Source: Mycolicibacter arupensis (lineage in GTDB: Bacteria > Actinomycetota > Actinomycetes > Mycobacteriales > Mycobacteriaceae). From it: DNA of 64,000 bases. Numbering within the stretch: the stretch's first letter is position 1; each line of letters begins with the position of its first letter. A model generated the notes under the pieces. It was not told the origin of the DNA. It saw only the letters and a program-made list of their open reading frames with translations, and did no database searches. The translations under genes were made by a program, and so were the position numbers. Positions 38,014 to 47,856 of this stretch are shown here, in pieces. The stretch is from positions 1-64,000 of the forward strand of contig NZ_MVHH01000013.1 in assembly GCF_002086515.1 (NCBI RefSeq), in the 5' to 3' direction.

Positions 38014-38720
38014 CGGCTCAGCCGTCCTTCTGCTCGGTTCGTCCCCATTGTCGTCGCACCCGCCATCGCCCGTGCGACGTTGCGCACGTTGATAAACGAG
38101 AATCGATGCTGGCTGCACGGCCCCAGCTCCGCCAATGCTGCGGTGTGCGCCGCGGTGGAGTAGCCCTTGTGGACCGCGAAGCCGTAGCCGGGGTGGTCGT
38201 CATCCAGGGTCGCCATGTAGCGGTCGCGGCTCACCTTCGCCAACACGCTCGCCGCGGCGATACAGGCGGCCGCCCCGTCACCGCCGATCACCGGAAGAGA
38301 CGGCATCGGCAGACCTGGCACCCGGAAGCCGTCGGAGAGCACATAACCCGGCCGCAGTGGTAACCCGGCGACCGCACGCCGCATGCCCTCGATGTTGGCA
38401 GCGTGCACCCCGCGAACATCGACGTCGGCAGGAGAGATGAACACGACGTGGTAAGCCAGCGCGTACCTGCGGATCAGCGGGAACAGCTGCTCGCGGGCCT
38501 TCTCGGTGAGCTTCTTGGAGTCATCGAGGGCCGCCAGGGCGGCGGGTCTGCCCGGCCCGAGCACGCAGGCGGCCACCACCAGTGGGCCGGCGCAGGCGCC
38601 GCGGCCCACTTCGTCGACTCCGGCGACCGGACCCAGCCCGCTGCGGTAGAGCGCCGACTCAAGAGTGCGCAACCCCGGTGAGCGGCGGATCACCGTGCGC
38701 GGCGGCCAAGCCGGGGCCAT
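38010..38720 (-). CDS. rnhB: Ribonuclease HII
   Basis: 236 residues; cleaves RNA of RNA-DNA hybrids and misincorporated ribonucleotides. The acidic residues are in [14 protein letters not shown] (Asp and Glu) and LDDSKKL, with further Asp in VLSDGFRV and the [12 protein letters not shown] motif. Full length. It follows lepB by 2 bases. Confidence 0.95.
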   Translation of the reverse strand: MAPAWPPRTVIRRSPGLRTLESALYRSGLGPVAGVDEVGRGACAGPLVVAACVLGPGRPAALAALDDSKKLTEKAREQLFPLIRRYALAYHVVFISPADVDVRGVHAANIEGMRRAVAGLPLRPGYVLSDGFRVPGLPMPSLPVIGGDGAAACIAAASVLAKVSRDRYMATLDDDHPGYGFAVHKGYSTAAHTAALAELGPCSQHRFSFINVRNVARAMAGATTMGTNRAEGRLSR

Positions 38721-38722
38721 CG

Positions 38723-39538
38723 CTAGGGGCCCTGCTGCGGGTTAGTCGCTTTCACCAGCCCCCAGCGCGACGGTGGCCAGGCGATGAACCTGGTCTTGCC
38801 GATCACGTTGGCCACCGGCACCGTGCCGGCGTCCAGATCGTCTCCGGTGCACAGGATCCGGTGCGCCAGGTCGGGCTGGACCTGCACCGAGTCGCAGTGC
38901 GCGCGCGAGTCCGAGGAATGGGTGCGGTTGTCACCCATCACCCACAACCGCCCCTCGGGCACGGTCACCGGACCGAACTCGTTGCCCAAGCAGGGGTAGA
39001 CCATCGGGTCCACCATCAGCGTGGCCGGGTTCAGATACGGCTCGTGCAGGCGCTTGCCGTCAACCGTCAGACCGGTGTCGTTGCGGCACTGGACCGTCTG
39101 GCCGCCAACCGCGATCACCCGCTTGACCAGATCGTTCTCGTCGGGCGGCACGAAACCGATGAACGACAGCGCATTCTGCACCCAACGGATCGGCGTGTTG
39201 GTTGACCGGATCGACTTGTATCCCACGTTCCACGAAGGCGGGCCGCGGAAGACGACGACATCACCGGGCTGCGGGGTGGTGAACCGGTAGGTGACCTTGT
39301 CCACCATGATCCGGTCCCCGACGCACCCGTGGCACCCGTGCAGCGTCGGCTCCATCGACTCCGACGGGATCAGATAGGGACGCGCGACGAAGGTCAACAT
39401 CAGGTAATACAGCACCAGCGCGATCGTGACCAGCACGACCGACTCGCGCAGCGTGCTGTGCTTACCGTCCTCAGTCGGCTCGGACGGCTCGGCCGTCTCG
39501 GGGGCACTCTCAGGCGATGAGCCCGTGGTCTCGGTCAC
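38723..39538 (-). CDS. lepB: Signal peptidase I
   Basis: 271 residues: an acidic Ser/Pro/Glu-rich cytosolic N-terminus of about 28 residues, one transmembrane helix ([19 protein letters not shown]), then the catalytic Ser in [10 protein letters not shown] and Lys in [25 protein letters not shown] is box E. It releases Sec and Tat preproteins. GTG start. Located between rplS and rnhB as in M. tuberculosis. Confidence 0.95.
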   Translation of the reverse strand: MTETTGSSPESAPETAEPSEPTEDGKHSTLRESVVLVTIALVLYYLMLTFVARPYLIPSESMEPTLHGCHGCVGDRIMVDKVTYRFTTPQPGDVVVFRGPPSWNVGYKSIRSTNTPIRWVQNALSFIGFVPPDENDLVKRVIAVGGQTVQCRNDTGLTVDGKRLHEPYLNPATLMVDPMVYPCLGNEFGPVTVPEGRLWVMGDNRTHSSDSRAHCDSVQVQPDLAHRILCTGDDLDAGTVPVANVIGKTRFIAWPPSRWGLVKATNPQQGP

Positions 39539-39632
39539 GGGATCAGCGTAGTGACCGTGTCAGAGATACCCGAGACCGACCGGAGGCCCCGGCGGCCGTA
39601 GCCGCACCGGAGCCGGGCCGCCGTGGGCAAGC

Positions 39633-39974
39633 TCAGCGCTTTTCCTTGATCTTGGCCTTCTTGCCGCGCAGCTCACGCAGGTAGTACAGCTTGGCGCGCC
39701 GCACGTCACCGCGGACCAGGACGTCGATGTGGTCAACGTTGGGCGAGTGCACCGGGAAGGTCCGCTCCACGCCGACGCCGTAGCTCTCCTTGCGGACGGT
39801 GAACGTCTCGCGGACGCCGCTGCCCTGCCGGCGGATGACCACACCCTTGAACACCTGGATGCGCTCCTTGGAGCCCTCGATCACCTTCACGTGCACGTTG
39901 ACCGTGTCGCCGGGGGCGAAGGCCGGGATGTCGTCGCGCAGCGACGCCTTGTCGACGATGTCCAGCGTGTTCAT
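39633..39974 (-). CDS. rplS: 50S ribosomal protein L19
   Basis: 113 residues, with [44 protein letters not shown] and terminal [19 protein letters not shown]. It lies at the 30S-50S interface. A TACCGT element at 40037-40042 (minus strand) could be its -10 with a 55-base leader. Confidence 0.97.
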   Translation of the reverse strand: MNTLDIVDKASLRDDIPAFAPGDTVNVHVKVIEGSKERIQVFKGVVIRRQGSGVRETFTVRKESYGVGVERTFPVHSPNVDHIDVLVRGDVRRAKLYYLRELRGKKAKIKEKR

Positions 39975-40358
39975 TGCGGAAACACTTCCTCGCGAGTCGC
40001 GGCTGCGGGCCGGCCGGACGCGGGAGACGCGTGCGGACGGTAACCGAGCCGATGGGTTCGGGCACGTTGTCGCGCTATGCGGTGACCGGGACGCCAGGCC
40101 CCCGCTGCAGACTCAACCGCCGGGCGACAACTGCTCAATTGTGCCAGACGCGGGGCAACCAGTGAAATCGCGCAAATCGCCGCTGGTCGTCCTGCGAGAG
40201 TCGGCCTCTCCGTGATAATTCTCAAAGGACCGAACTGCGCGATCTGAGCGCCCACGCGGTAACCTAACCCGCGGGCCGATGGCTGCAGTGTGGCGAGCCC
40301 GTAACCCCCCAGTTCGGTGCGATGACGCGACTGACAACCGTTGAGGAGGCCACCCGCC
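39975..40358. promoter_or_regulatory. Divergent intergenic region rplS/lppW
   Basis: 384 bases without a gene. Candidate -10 boxes are TACCGT at 40037-40042 (toward rplS) and TAACCT at 40260-40265 (toward lppW). The middle (40195-40235) is locally A/T-rich. No convincing small ORF or RNA was seen. Confidence 0.35.
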
Positions 40359-41267
40359 GTGCGGCCATCGATGCTTCTGCTGACCATCGTGATGGTGATA
40401 TCCACCGTGGTGTTCGGCTGCGACGAGAAGGTCTATGGCGCCGACTCGGTGCGACCGATGCCCTACCACGCACCCGAGGTGGCGCCGGTGGCCACCACGA
40501 TCGAAGCACCCCGGGCGCCGGCGATTCAGCCGGCCGCGGTGGTCGACGGGCTCGCGACGCGGATGCAGGAAGCGACCGAGGACGCCGCCAAGGTCGGTGC
40601 CAATATCTCGGTCGCCGTCCTCGACCGGATCTCGCACCAGCTGGTCACCAACGGCAATACCCGGCCGATCGCCACCGCCTCGGTGGCCAAGCTGTTCATC
40701 GCCGACGATCTGCTCTTGCGCCAGCCGGAGACCGGACTCTCCGCTGACGACAAGGCCGCCCTGGATTCCATGCTGCGTTCGTCCGACGACGGGGCCGCCG
40801 AGACGTTCTGGAACCAGAACGGGCGGAACGCGATCATCACCCGAGTGGCGTCCCGCTACGGCCTCGCCAACACCTCGCCGCCGTCGAACGGTGCCTGGTG
40901 GAACACGATCAGCACGACGCCGGACCTGGCGCGCTACTACGACATGCTGCTCAACGGCGCGGGCGGTCTGCCGCCGGCCCAGGCCGCCATGATCATGAAC
41001 AACCTCGCCTTGTCGACCCCGAACGGTCTCGATGGCTACCCGCAACGGTTCGGACTCCCCGAGGGTCTCTATGACGAGCCGGTGGCGGTCAAACAGGGCT
41101 GGATGTGCTGCATCGGCAATAACTGGATGCACTTGTCCACCGGAGTGGTCGGGGCGGATCGTCGCTACATCGTGGTGATCGAGTCCCTACAGCCCAGTGA
41201 CGACGCCACCGCGCGCGACACGATCACCGAGGCCGTCAAGACCATCTTCCCCGGCGGGCGAATCTAG
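40359..41267 (+). CDS. lppW: LppW-like lipoprotein with serine beta-lactamase fold (Rv2905-like)
   Basis: 302 residues from GTG 40359, with GAGGAGG 10 bases upstream. Lipobox VVFGC (C21) predicts a lipid-anchored exported protein. The fold is class-A beta-lactamase/D,D-peptidase-like: S108-V-A-K111, an SDD segment in place of SDN, and KQG in place of KTG. These changes suggest weak or altered activity. It is convergent with trmD. Confidence 0.85.
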   Translation: MRPSMLLLTIVMVISTVVFGCDEKVYGADSVRPMPYHAPEVAPVATTIEAPRAPAIQPAAVVDGLATRMQEATEDAAKVGANISVAVLDRISHQLVTNGNTRPIATASVAKLFIADDLLLRQPETGLSADDKAALDSMLRSSDDGAAETFWNQNGRNAIITRVASRYGLANTSPPSNGAWWNTISTTPDLARYYDMLLNGAGGLPPAQAAMIMNNLALSTPNGLDGYPQRFGLPEGLYDEPVAVKQGWMCCIGNNWMHLSTGVVGADRRYIVVIESLQPSDDATARDTITEAVKTIFPGGRI

Positions 41268-41282
41268 TCCGCTCGTCGGTCG

Positions 41283-41317
41283 GCACACCGGACGTTGCCC
41301 AACGACGCCGAGTGTGC
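41283..41317. terminator. Hairpin in the lppW/trmD convergent gap
   Basis: GCACAC/GTGTGC outer arms enclose a CGTTG-CC-CAACG inner hairpin, between two convergent stops. There is no T-tract; weak bidirectional terminator candidate. Confidence 0.35.
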
Positions 41318-41349
41318 GCTTGTGTAGGCCAGCCGTCGGCCTTCCAGCG

Positions 41350-42039
41350 CTACTCCCCCAACAGATCCGGACGGCGTTCGCGGGTGCGCTCAACAGCGGC
41401 CCCGTGACGCCAGGCGTTGATGCGGGCGTGATCACCGGAGAGCAGCACCTCAGGCACGTCCAGACCGCGCCAGCTCGGGGGTCGGGTGTAGCTCGGCCCC
41501 TCCAGCAGCCCGTCACGGTCCGGGGAATGCGAATCGTCCCGCTGCGATGCCGGGTTGCCGAGCACGCCTGGCATGAGCCGCAGCACCGCCTCCAGCATCA
41601 CCAACACGGCGGGCTCACCTCCGGCCAGCACATAGTCACCGATCGACACCTCTTCGACCCGCATGCGCCGGGCGGCGTCGTCGGCGACTCGCTGATCGAT
41701 GCCCTCGTAGCGCCCGCAGGCGAACACCAGGTGTTCTTCTGAGCTCCAGCGCTGCGCGGTGGCCTGGTCGAACAGTGTGCCCGCCGGAGTGGGGACGACG
41801 AGAACAGTCTGCTCCGAACAGATTTCGTCCAGCGCTTCACCCCAGACCGGAGCCTTCATCACCATTCCGGGGCCGCCGCCGTAAGGCGAGTCGTCCACCG
41901 AGCGGTGCACATCGTGAGTCCAGCGCCGTAGGTCGTGGACCTGCAACTCGACCATCCCGGAGTCGATCGCCTTGCCGGGCAGCGATTGACGGATCGGGGC
42001 CAGATAGTCGGGGAAGATCGTGACGACATCGATTCTCAT
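41350..42039 (-). CDS. trmD: tRNA (guanine-N1)-methyltransferase TrmD
   Basis: A 229-residue SPOUT methyltransferase making m1G37. [25 protein letters not shown], the trefoil-knot [22 protein letters not shown] and [20 protein letters not shown] are all conserved. It ends the rpsP-khpA-rimM-trmD operon. Confidence 0.96.
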   Translation of the reverse strand: MRIDVVTIFPDYLAPIRQSLPGKAIDSGMVELQVHDLRRWTHDVHRSVDDSPYGGGPGMVMKAPVWGEALDEICSEQTVLVVPTPAGTLFDQATAQRWSSEEHLVFACGRYEGIDQRVADDAARRMRVEEVSIGDYVLAGGEPAVLVMLEAVLRLMPGVLGNPASQRDDSHSPDRDGLLEGPSYTRPPSWRGLDVPEVLLSGDHARINAWRHGAAVERTRERRPDLLGE

Positions 42040-42047
42040 GCCGCGCT

Positions 42048-42569
42048 TTACCCGTCCAGCTCCAGCAGCCCGTCGGGCGGTTCGATCACCACGGCGTTGT
42101 CGGCGAGCGACACCGACGGCACGAAGGCGGCGATGAACGGCACCAACAGTTCCCGGCCATCGGTCCGCTTGATCGCGAGCAGCTCCCCGGCGGCGGTGTG
42201 CAGCACCTCGGTCACGGTGCCGATGTCCTCCCCCGCCACCGTGCGCACCTGTAGACCCTCGAGTTGGTGGTCGTAGTAGGTGTCCGGTTCGGTGATCGGC
42301 GGAAGGTCGGCGGAGTCGACGACGAAAATGCTGCCGCGCAACGCGTCAGCACCGTCGCGGTCGCCGACCCCGGCCAACCGCACCAACAGGCGCGCACCAT
42401 GCGGGCGCGCCGCCTCGACGACGTAGTCGCGTTGCGGCGAACCGGATTTACGGGCGTGCAGTGTGGCACCCGGCGCGAACCGGAGTTCGGGATCGTCGGT
42501 ACGGACATCGACGACGAGTTCGCCGCGGATGCCGTGCGCTTTGACTACACGCCCGACCGTCAGCTCCAT
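42048..42569 (-). CDS. rimM: 16S rRNA-processing protein RimM
   Basis: 173 residues: N-terminal RimM barrel ([21 protein letters not shown]) and C-terminal PRC-barrel ([22 protein letters not shown]). It helps 30S assembly near S19. Eight bases separate it from trmD. Confidence 0.95.
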   Translation of the reverse strand: MELTVGRVVKAHGIRGELVVDVRTDDPELRFAPGATLHARKSGSPQRDYVVEAARPHGARLLVRLAGVGDRDGADALRGSIFVVDSADLPPITEPDTYYDHQLEGLQVRTVAGEDIGTVTEVLHTAAGELLAIKRTDGRELLVPFIAAFVPSVSLADNAVVIEPPDGLLELDG

Positions 42570-42580
42570 GAGCCGGCCGG

Positions 42581-42823
42581 CTACCGGTCGGTGTCCACCA
42601 CGTCCACGCGGATGCCGCGTCCACCGATACCGGCGACGAGGGTGCGCAACGCAGTGGCGGTGCGACCGCCGCGACCGATTACCTTGCCCAGGTCGTCGGG
42701 GTGCACGTGCACCTCGACCGTGCGGCCGCGGCGATTGGTCACCATGTCCACCCGTACGTCATCCGGGTTGTCGACAATGCCGCGCACCAAGTGCTCGACA
42801 GCGTCTGCCACCACGGCACTCAT
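42581..42823 (-). CDS. khpA: KH-domain RNA-binding protein KhpA (Rv2908c-like)
   Basis: 80 residues with a KH domain whose GxxG loop is [12 protein letters not shown]. It is a small RNA chaperone that pairs with KhpB in other Gram-positives. It lies between rpsP (8 bases) and rimM (11 bases). Confidence 0.92.
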   Translation of the reverse strand: MSAVVADAVEHLVRGIVDNPDDVRVDMVTNRRGRTVEVHVHPDDLGKVIGRGGRTATALRTLVAGIGGRGIRVDVVDTDR

Positions 42824-42831
42824 GGCCGCGG

Positions 42832-43326
42832 TCAGCTCTCGGTGGCCGGCTCGGCGGCCTCAGCAGCGGGTGCCTCGGCGGGAGCCTCAGCCTTCTCGTC
42901 AGCCTTCTCGTCAGCCTTGTCGGCCGCCTTCTTGGCCGGCGCCTTCTTCTTCTTCGCCGTGGTGGCCTCGGTGGTCGGACCACCCTCGGCCTCGGCCAGC
43001 GCGGCGTTGAACAGCTCCAGCTTGCTCGGCTTGGCCGGCTTGACCTTCAGGCGGCCTTCAGCGCCGGGCAGGCCCTTGAACTTCTGCCAGTCACCGGTGA
43101 TCTTCAGCAGCTTGAGCACCGGCTCGGTGGGCTGGGCACCGACCGACAGCCAGTACTGGGCCCGCTCCGAGTCGATCTCGATCAGGCTGGGCTCTTCCTT
43201 GGGGTGGTAGCGGCCGATCACCTCGATGGAACGGCCGTCCCGGCGGCTGCGGGCGTCGGCGATCGCAATGCGGTACTGCGGATTGCGGATCTTGCCGAGG
43301 CGGGTGAGCTTGATCTTGACAGCCAT
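42832..43326 (-). CDS. rpsP: 30S ribosomal protein S16
   Basis: 164 residues. The S16 core ([20 protein letters not shown] ... [31 protein letters not shown]) takes the first 85 or so. A long C-terminal tail of Ala, Glu and Lys repeats ([21 protein letters not shown]) is an actinobacterial extension. First gene of the operon. Confidence 0.96.
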   Translation of the reverse strand: MAVKIKLTRLGKIRNPQYRIAIADARSRRDGRSIEVIGRYHPKEEPSLIEIDSERAQYWLSVGAQPTEPVLKLLKITGDWQKFKGLPGAEGRLKVKPAKPSKLELFNAALAEAEGGPTTEATTAKKKKAPAKKAADKADEKADEKAEAPAEAPAAEAAEPATES

Positions 43327-43493
43327 GAATCACTCCTGGGGTAGCACGCTGCAATTCGGCGACCGGGGCGGATTTGCCCCCGTCCGGTTTTGCCTCGCGT
43401 GTTGCGCCACGACCGCGCAGCCTCCAAAGGGACCAGTCGCGCGGCGGACAGCCGCCCATTGTGCCAGAACCGGGCGGGTCAACAGAAATCGGC

Positions 43494-43913
43494 TCAGGGC
43501 AGCTTCTCGAAGCACTTGATCTCGCAGCGCCGGCTCATCCGCCAGCCCTGCGCGGTGCGGACGAACTCGTCGTCGTACCACAGGCCCAGCAGCATGGTCG
43601 CCGGCGTCTCACCGCCGAACACCATCGGGTTGAAGCAGAAAGTGCGCGCAGTGGCGGTGTCACCGTCCACCCGGATCGACGGCAGCCCCAACATGTGGGC
43701 GTATCCCGGGAAATTGGGCAGTACCTCGGCCAACCAGGCCTTGACCTCAGGGAAGCGGCCATCGATGCCTCCCATCGCGCGGTAGTCGATGTAGGCGTCG
43801 GCGGTGAAGACGGCATCCAGACCGTCGAAGTCGCCGGTGTCGATCGCGGTCGAGTAGTCGACCAGCAACTGCTGGATCTCCCAACGGTCCGAAATTTCTT
43901 GTTGGCTCAGCAT
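43494..43913 (-). CDS. SnoaL-like/nuclear transport factor 2-fold protein (Rv2910c-like)
   Basis: 139 residues with the NTF2/SnoaL pattern: ISDRWEIQQLLVDYSTAIDTGDFDGLDAVFTADAYIDY and GWRMSRRCEIKCFEKLP. The paired Tyr/Asp near 20-40 recalls scytalone-dehydratase-like catalytic sites. GAGGA directly precedes the ATG, closer than usual, so the start could be a few codons upstream. Divergent from dacB2 with a 37-base gap. Confidence 0.8.
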   Translation of the reverse strand: MLSQQEISDRWEIQQLLVDYSTAIDTGDFDGLDAVFTADAYIDYRAMGGIDGRFPEVKAWLAEVLPNFPGYAHMLGLPSIRVDGDTATARTFCFNPMVFGGETPATMLLGLWYDDEFVRTAQGWRMSRRCEIKCFEKLP

Positions 43914-43936
43914 TCCTCGATTCAACACCACGCCGG

Positions 43937-43942
43937 TAAGGT
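43937..43942 (+). promoter_or_regulatory. -10 box of dacB2
   Basis: TAAGGT with 8 bases to the ATG at 43951 and no Shine-Dalgarno. Near-leaderless start, in a 37-base divergent gap. Confidence 0.4.
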
Positions 43943-43950
43943 AAGCCGTC

Positions 43951-44820
43951 ATGCGGAAAATCTTGGCCGCGATCGCGGCTGTGGCGACGGTATTCGCCGC
44001 TCCGGCCCTGACCGCCCATGCCGATGCCGCACAGCCCGTCGGCTCGGCTCCAATCCCGGTGGGCCCTGCACCGAACTGGCTCATCGCCGACCTCGACTCC
44101 GGTCAGATCCTCGCCGAGCAGAACGGCTACGCCGTCACACCGCCGGCCAGCACGATCAAGGTGTTGCTGGCATTGGTGGCACTCGAGGAACTCGACCTCG
44201 ATGCCACCGTGGTCGCCACCCCGGCCGACACAGCGGTGGAGTGCAACTGCGTGGGGATCAAGCCCGGGCAGACCTACACAACGCGCCAGCTGCTCGAAGG
44301 CCTGTTGCTGGTGTCGGGAAACGACGCGGCCAATGCGCTTGCCGACATGCTCGGCGGACCTGCAGTAGCGGTGGCGAAGATGACCACTAAGGCCGCTGAC
44401 CTCGGCGCAACAGCCACCCACGCCAGCACACCGTCCGGGCTGGACGGGCCGAACGGCCCCGGCGCCAGCACGCCACACGATCTGGCCGTGATCTTCCGGG
44501 CGGCCATGGCCAATCCGGTCTTCGCCGAGATCACCGCACAACCGTCGGCGAGCTTCCCGACCGATTCCGGCGGGCGTCCGATCGCGAACATGAACGAGTT
44601 GCTGGTCCGCTACCCGGGTGCGTTCGGCGGCAAGACCGGCTTCACCGACGCCGCCCGCAAGACCTATGTCGGCGGAGCTGCGCGCAACGGTAGGCGACTG
44701 GTGGTGGCGATGATGTACGGGCTCATCCGCGAGGGCGGGCCGAACTACTGGGATCAGGCAAGCGCCCTACTGGACTGGGGCTTCGCCCAGTCGCCGATGT
44801 CGGACGTCGGCCGCCTGTAG
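43951..44820 (+). CDS. dacB2: D,D-carboxypeptidase DacB2
   Basis: 289 residues: signal peptide ending AHADA (about 25), then an S11 peptidase domain with STIK (S67, K70), SGN (about 121-123) and KTG in GGKTGFTDAARKTY. It trims the terminal D-Ala of peptidoglycan stem peptides outside the membrane. It lacks the long C-terminal anchoring domain of E. coli PBP5, as in other mycobacterial DacB2. Confidence 0.92.
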   Translation: MRKILAAIAAVATVFAAPALTAHADAAQPVGSAPIPVGPAPNWLIADLDSGQILAEQNGYAVTPPASTIKVLLALVALEELDLDATVVATPADTAVECNCVGIKPGQTYTTRQLLEGLLLVSGNDAANALADMLGGPAVAVAKMTTKAADLGATATHASTPSGLDGPNGPGASTPHDLAVIFRAAMANPVFAEITAQPSASFPTDSGGRPIANMNELLVRYPGAFGGKTGFTDAARKTYVGGAARNGRRLVVAMMYGLIREGGPNYWDQASALLDWGFAQSPMSDVGRL

Positions 44821-44831
44821 GCCGAGCATCA

Positions 44832-44889
44832 CCGAACGTGTACTCAGCACGAAAAATCGCCGGAAGTACCGCGCTGTGTGCACGTTCGG
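44832..44889. repeat. Long imperfect palindrome between dacB2 and the amidohydrolase
   Basis: 20-base arms (44832-44851 and 44870-44889) with three mismatches and an 18-base loop, filling most of an 81-base convergent gap. The arms begin CCGAACGTG. It may be a REP-like element or a bidirectional terminator. Confidence 0.55.
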
Positions 44890-44901
44890 CGCTGGTTCCC
44901 C

Positions 44902-45981
44902 TTAGTACACCCGCCCGCGCAGCATCACCAGGTCGGGACGCCCAAGCACCGCTGCACCGCTTCGCGGGTCGTCGGCGAAACACACCAGGTCGGCCGGGGC
45001 GCCGTGCTCCAGCGCGGGTGCACCCAACCACCGTCGGGCATCCCAGCAGGCGGCACCCAGCGCTTCGGTAGCACTCAAGCCCACCCCGGTCAGGGCCGCG
45101 ACCTCGTCGGCGATCCGGCCGTGTGCCACCATTCCGCCCGCGTCGGTGCCGGCATAGATCGGCACTCCGGCCTCCCGAGCAGCACCGATCCGTGCTCGGC
45201 AGCCGGCGTGCAGTGCCCGCATGTGGGCGGCATAGGTCGGGTACTTGGCGGCCGAGTCGGCGATGCCGGGGAAATTGTCGATATTGATCAGGGTCGGCAC
45301 CAGCGCGGTTCCGCGCTCCACCATCAACGCGACGATGTCGTCGGTGATGCCGGTGCCGTGCTCGATGCAGTCGATACCGGCGTTGATCAGTCCGGGCAGG
45401 GCTTCCTCACCGAACACGTGCGCAGTCACCCTGGCCCCATGGGCATGCGCGGCATCGATGGCCGCTTTCAGGACGTCATCGGACCACAACGGCGCCAGGT
45501 CGCCGACGCTGCGATCGATCCAGTCCCCCACCAGCTTGACCCAGCCGTCGCCGCGAACCGCCTGTTGCGCAACGACTTCGGGAAGCGACGCCTCGTCATC
45601 GACATTGACCGGCAACCCGGGGATGTAGCGCTTGGTCCGAGCCAGATGCTGCCCGGCGCGGACGATACGGGGCAGCTCGACGCAGTCGTCGAACTCTCGG
45701 GTGTCCACGGGCGACCCCGCGTCGCGGATCAGCAGCACCCCGGCACGGCGTTCGGTCTCGGCCTGGCGCATCGCCTCGTCGATGGACACCGGACCGCCCG
45801 GCCCGATCCCGACGTGACAATGCGCGTCCACCAGGCCCGGCAGTATCCAACCGCCGGAAAACACGGTCTCGGCGCCGTCGACGGGCTCGACACTGAGGGT
45901 GCCGTCGACGATCCAGTACTGCACCGGTTCTTCGTCGGGCAGCGTGCGGCCTTGTAGATGAAGAGGGCCGTGCAGCGCCAA
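44902..45981 (-). CDS. Metal-dependent amidohydrolase (Rv2915c-like)
   Basis: 359 residues, amidohydrolase/imidazolonepropionase-like TIM barrel. Metal motif LVDAHCHVG (His-x-His), WVKLVGDW (Lys), further His in ARVTAHVFGEEAL and DCIEHGTGI, and Asp in YAGTDAGG. All expected metal ligands are present. The substrate is unknown. It is immediately downstream of ffh (2 bases), probably one operon. Confidence 0.85.
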   Translation of the reverse strand: MALHGPLHLQGRTLPDEEPVQYWIVDGTLSVEPVDGAETVFSGGWILPGLVDAHCHVGIGPGGPVSIDEAMRQAETERRAGVLLIRDAGSPVDTREFDDCVELPRIVRAGQHLARTKRYIPGLPVNVDDEASLPEVVAQQAVRGDGWVKLVGDWIDRSVGDLAPLWSDDVLKAAIDAAHAHGARVTAHVFGEEALPGLINAGIDCIEHGTGITDDIVALMVERGTALVPTLINIDNFPGIADSAAKYPTYAAHMRALHAGCRARIGAAREAGVPIYAGTDAGGMVAHGRIADEVAALTGVGLSATEALGAACWDARRWLGAPALEHGAPADLVCFADDPRSGAAVLGRPDLVMLRGRVY

Positions 45982-45983
45982 AA

Positions 45984-47534
45984 CTACTTCTGCCCCGGGA
46001 AATTCAGCTTGGACAGGTCGAAGTCGGCCAGCCCCGGCGGCAGTTCGTCGAGACCCTCGGGCATCTGCGACAGATCGGGGAATCCAGCCGGCATCCCGGG
46101 ACCGAACAGTCCCCGCACCTTGGGCGGCGTCGGTCCGCGATTCTTGCCCTTCTTACCCGCTTTGCCCTTCGCCTTACGGGTGGCACTCTTGCGGCCCAGT
46201 CCCGGCAGACCCAGGCCGCCCATCATCGACGACATCATCTTGCGGGCTTCGAAGAACCGATCGACGAGCTGATTGACCTCCGAAACGCTGACGCCCGAAC
46301 CGTTGGCGATGCGCAGCCGCCGGGAGGCGTTGATGATCTTCGGGTCGGCGCGCTCCGCCGGGGTCATACCGCGAATGATGGCCTGGAGGCGATCCAGCTG
46401 ACTGTCGTCGACGGCGGCCAGCGCGTCCTTCATCTGACCGGCACCGGGCAACATCCCCAACAGGTTGCCGATCGGGCCCATCTTGCGGATCGCCAGCATC
46501 TGCTCGAGGAAGTCCTCCAAGGTGAGCTCGCCGGAGCCGATCTTGGCCGCCGCTTCCTCGGCTTTGCGGGCGTCGAAGACCTGCTCAGCCTGCTCGATAA
46601 GGCTGAGCACGTCGCCCATACCCAGGATGCGGCTGGCCATCCGGTCGGGGTGAAAGACATCGAAGTCTTCCAACTTCTCACCGGTGGACGCGAACAGGAT
46701 CGGTGCGCCAGTGACCTCCCGCACCGACAGTGCCGCGCCGCCGCGGGCGTCACCGTCAAGCTTGGTCAGCACCACCCCGGTGAAGCCGACACCCTCGCGG
46801 AACGCATCGGCGGTGGTGACCGCGTCCTGCCCGATCATGGCGTCCAGGACGAACAGCACCTCATCGGGCTGGACTGCGTCGCGGATGGCGGCGGCCTGGG
46901 CCATCATCTCCTCGTCGATGCCCAGCCGCCCGGCGGTGTCAACGACGACGACGTCGAAGTGCTTGGCCTTGGCCTCGGCCAGACCGGCTGCGGCCACGGC
47001 GACCGGGTCGCCGGGGACGTCGGTATCGCCGGCGACGGAGGTGCCCGGATGTGGCGCGAAGACAGCCACCCCGGCGCGCTCACCGACGACCTGGAGCTGA
47101 TTGACCGCGCCCGGACGCTGCAGGTCACAGGCCACCAGGAGCGGGGTGTGCCCCTGACCTCGCAACCAGGTGGCCAGTTTTCCGGCCAGCGTGGTCTTTC
47201 CCGCGCCCTGCAGACCGGCGAGCATGATGACCGTCGGCGGGGTCTTGGCGAACACCAGCTGACGGGTCTGCCCACCAAGAATGCCGACGAGTTCCTCGTT
47301 GACGATCTTGACAACCTGCTGCGCCGGGTTGAGCGCCCCGGAGACCTCCGCACCCTTGGCGCGATCCTTGATCCGCCCGATGAACGCGCGCACCACCGGT
47401 AGCGACACATCGGCTTCCAGCAGCGCCAGCCGGATCTCCCGGGCGGTGGCGTCGATGTCGGCGTCGGAGAGACGACCCTTACTGCGCAGCCCCTGCAGGG
47501 CTCCGGTCAACCGGTCGGAGAGGGATTCAAACAC
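45984..47534 (-). CDS. ffh: Signal recognition particle GTPase Ffh
   Basis: 516 residues: N domain, G domain with GLQGAGKTTLAGKLA and DTAGRLGID, and M domain (about 300-430). The C-terminal tail is rich in Gly, Lys and Pro (KSATRKAKGKAGKKGKNRG). It targets nascent membrane proteins with FtsY. GTG start with -10 box 6 bases upstream. Confidence 0.96.
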   Translation of the reverse strand: MFESLSDRLTGALQGLRSKGRLSDADIDATAREIRLALLEADVSLPVVRAFIGRIKDRAKGAEVSGALNPAQQVVKIVNEELVGILGGQTRQLVFAKTPPTVIMLAGLQGAGKTTLAGKLATWLRGQGHTPLLVACDLQRPGAVNQLQVVGERAGVAVFAPHPGTSVAGDTDVPGDPVAVAAAGLAEAKAKHFDVVVVDTAGRLGIDEEMMAQAAAIRDAVQPDEVLFVLDAMIGQDAVTTADAFREGVGFTGVVLTKLDGDARGGAALSVREVTGAPILFASTGEKLEDFDVFHPDRMASRILGMGDVLSLIEQAEQVFDARKAEEAAAKIGSGELTLEDFLEQMLAIRKMGPIGNLLGMLPGAGQMKDALAAVDDSQLDRLQAIIRGMTPAERADPKIINASRRLRIANGSGVSVSEVNQLVDRFFEARKMMSSMMGGLGLPGLGRKSATRKAKGKAGKKGKNRGPTPPKVRGLFGPGMPAGFPDLSQMPEGLDELPPGLADFDLSKLNFPGQK

Positions 47535-47540
47535 GTCGCC

Positions 47541-47546
47541 AGCCTA
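47541..47546 (-). promoter_or_regulatory. -10 box of leaderless ffh
   Basis: TAGGCT on the minus strand, 6 bases before the ffh GTG. Confidence 0.5.
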
Positions 47547-47640
47547 TATGCGGCCACCTGCGCCACGGGAAGGCCGACGCGCCACGGCACCGCGGCGGGC
47601 TCGCAGCGCCCCTCCCACGGCCGCCAATTGTAACGGCGAC

Positions 47641-47757
47641 GTTAGATCCATTGCACAGTTAATACAGCAATTCCCGTCCGTTAATCGGCTGTTTCATAGA
47701 CGTCACAGTTAATGCATGTCCGTTAAGGATTCACACCCAACCGCTAAGTAATTGTTA
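47641..47757. promoter_or_regulatory. AT-rich GTTAA motif array upstream of PE/PPE
   Basis: The 322-base gap between ffh and the PE gene has no gene but contains seven GTTA-type or GCTA-type motifs in about 115 bases. CACAGTTAAT occurs at 47654-47663 and 47704-47713. GTCCGTTAA occurs at 47676-47684 and 47718-47726. The A-B-A-B order suggests multiple binding sites for one regulator. Confidence 0.5.
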
Positions 47758-47856
47758 CCGATCCCGATGGTGGCTCATATCTCTGCCAAGCTTTGCCCAT
47801 CGAAGCCAGCACGCCGGGTAACCACAGACGGGACCGGCAACTTGCGAGGAGGACGC

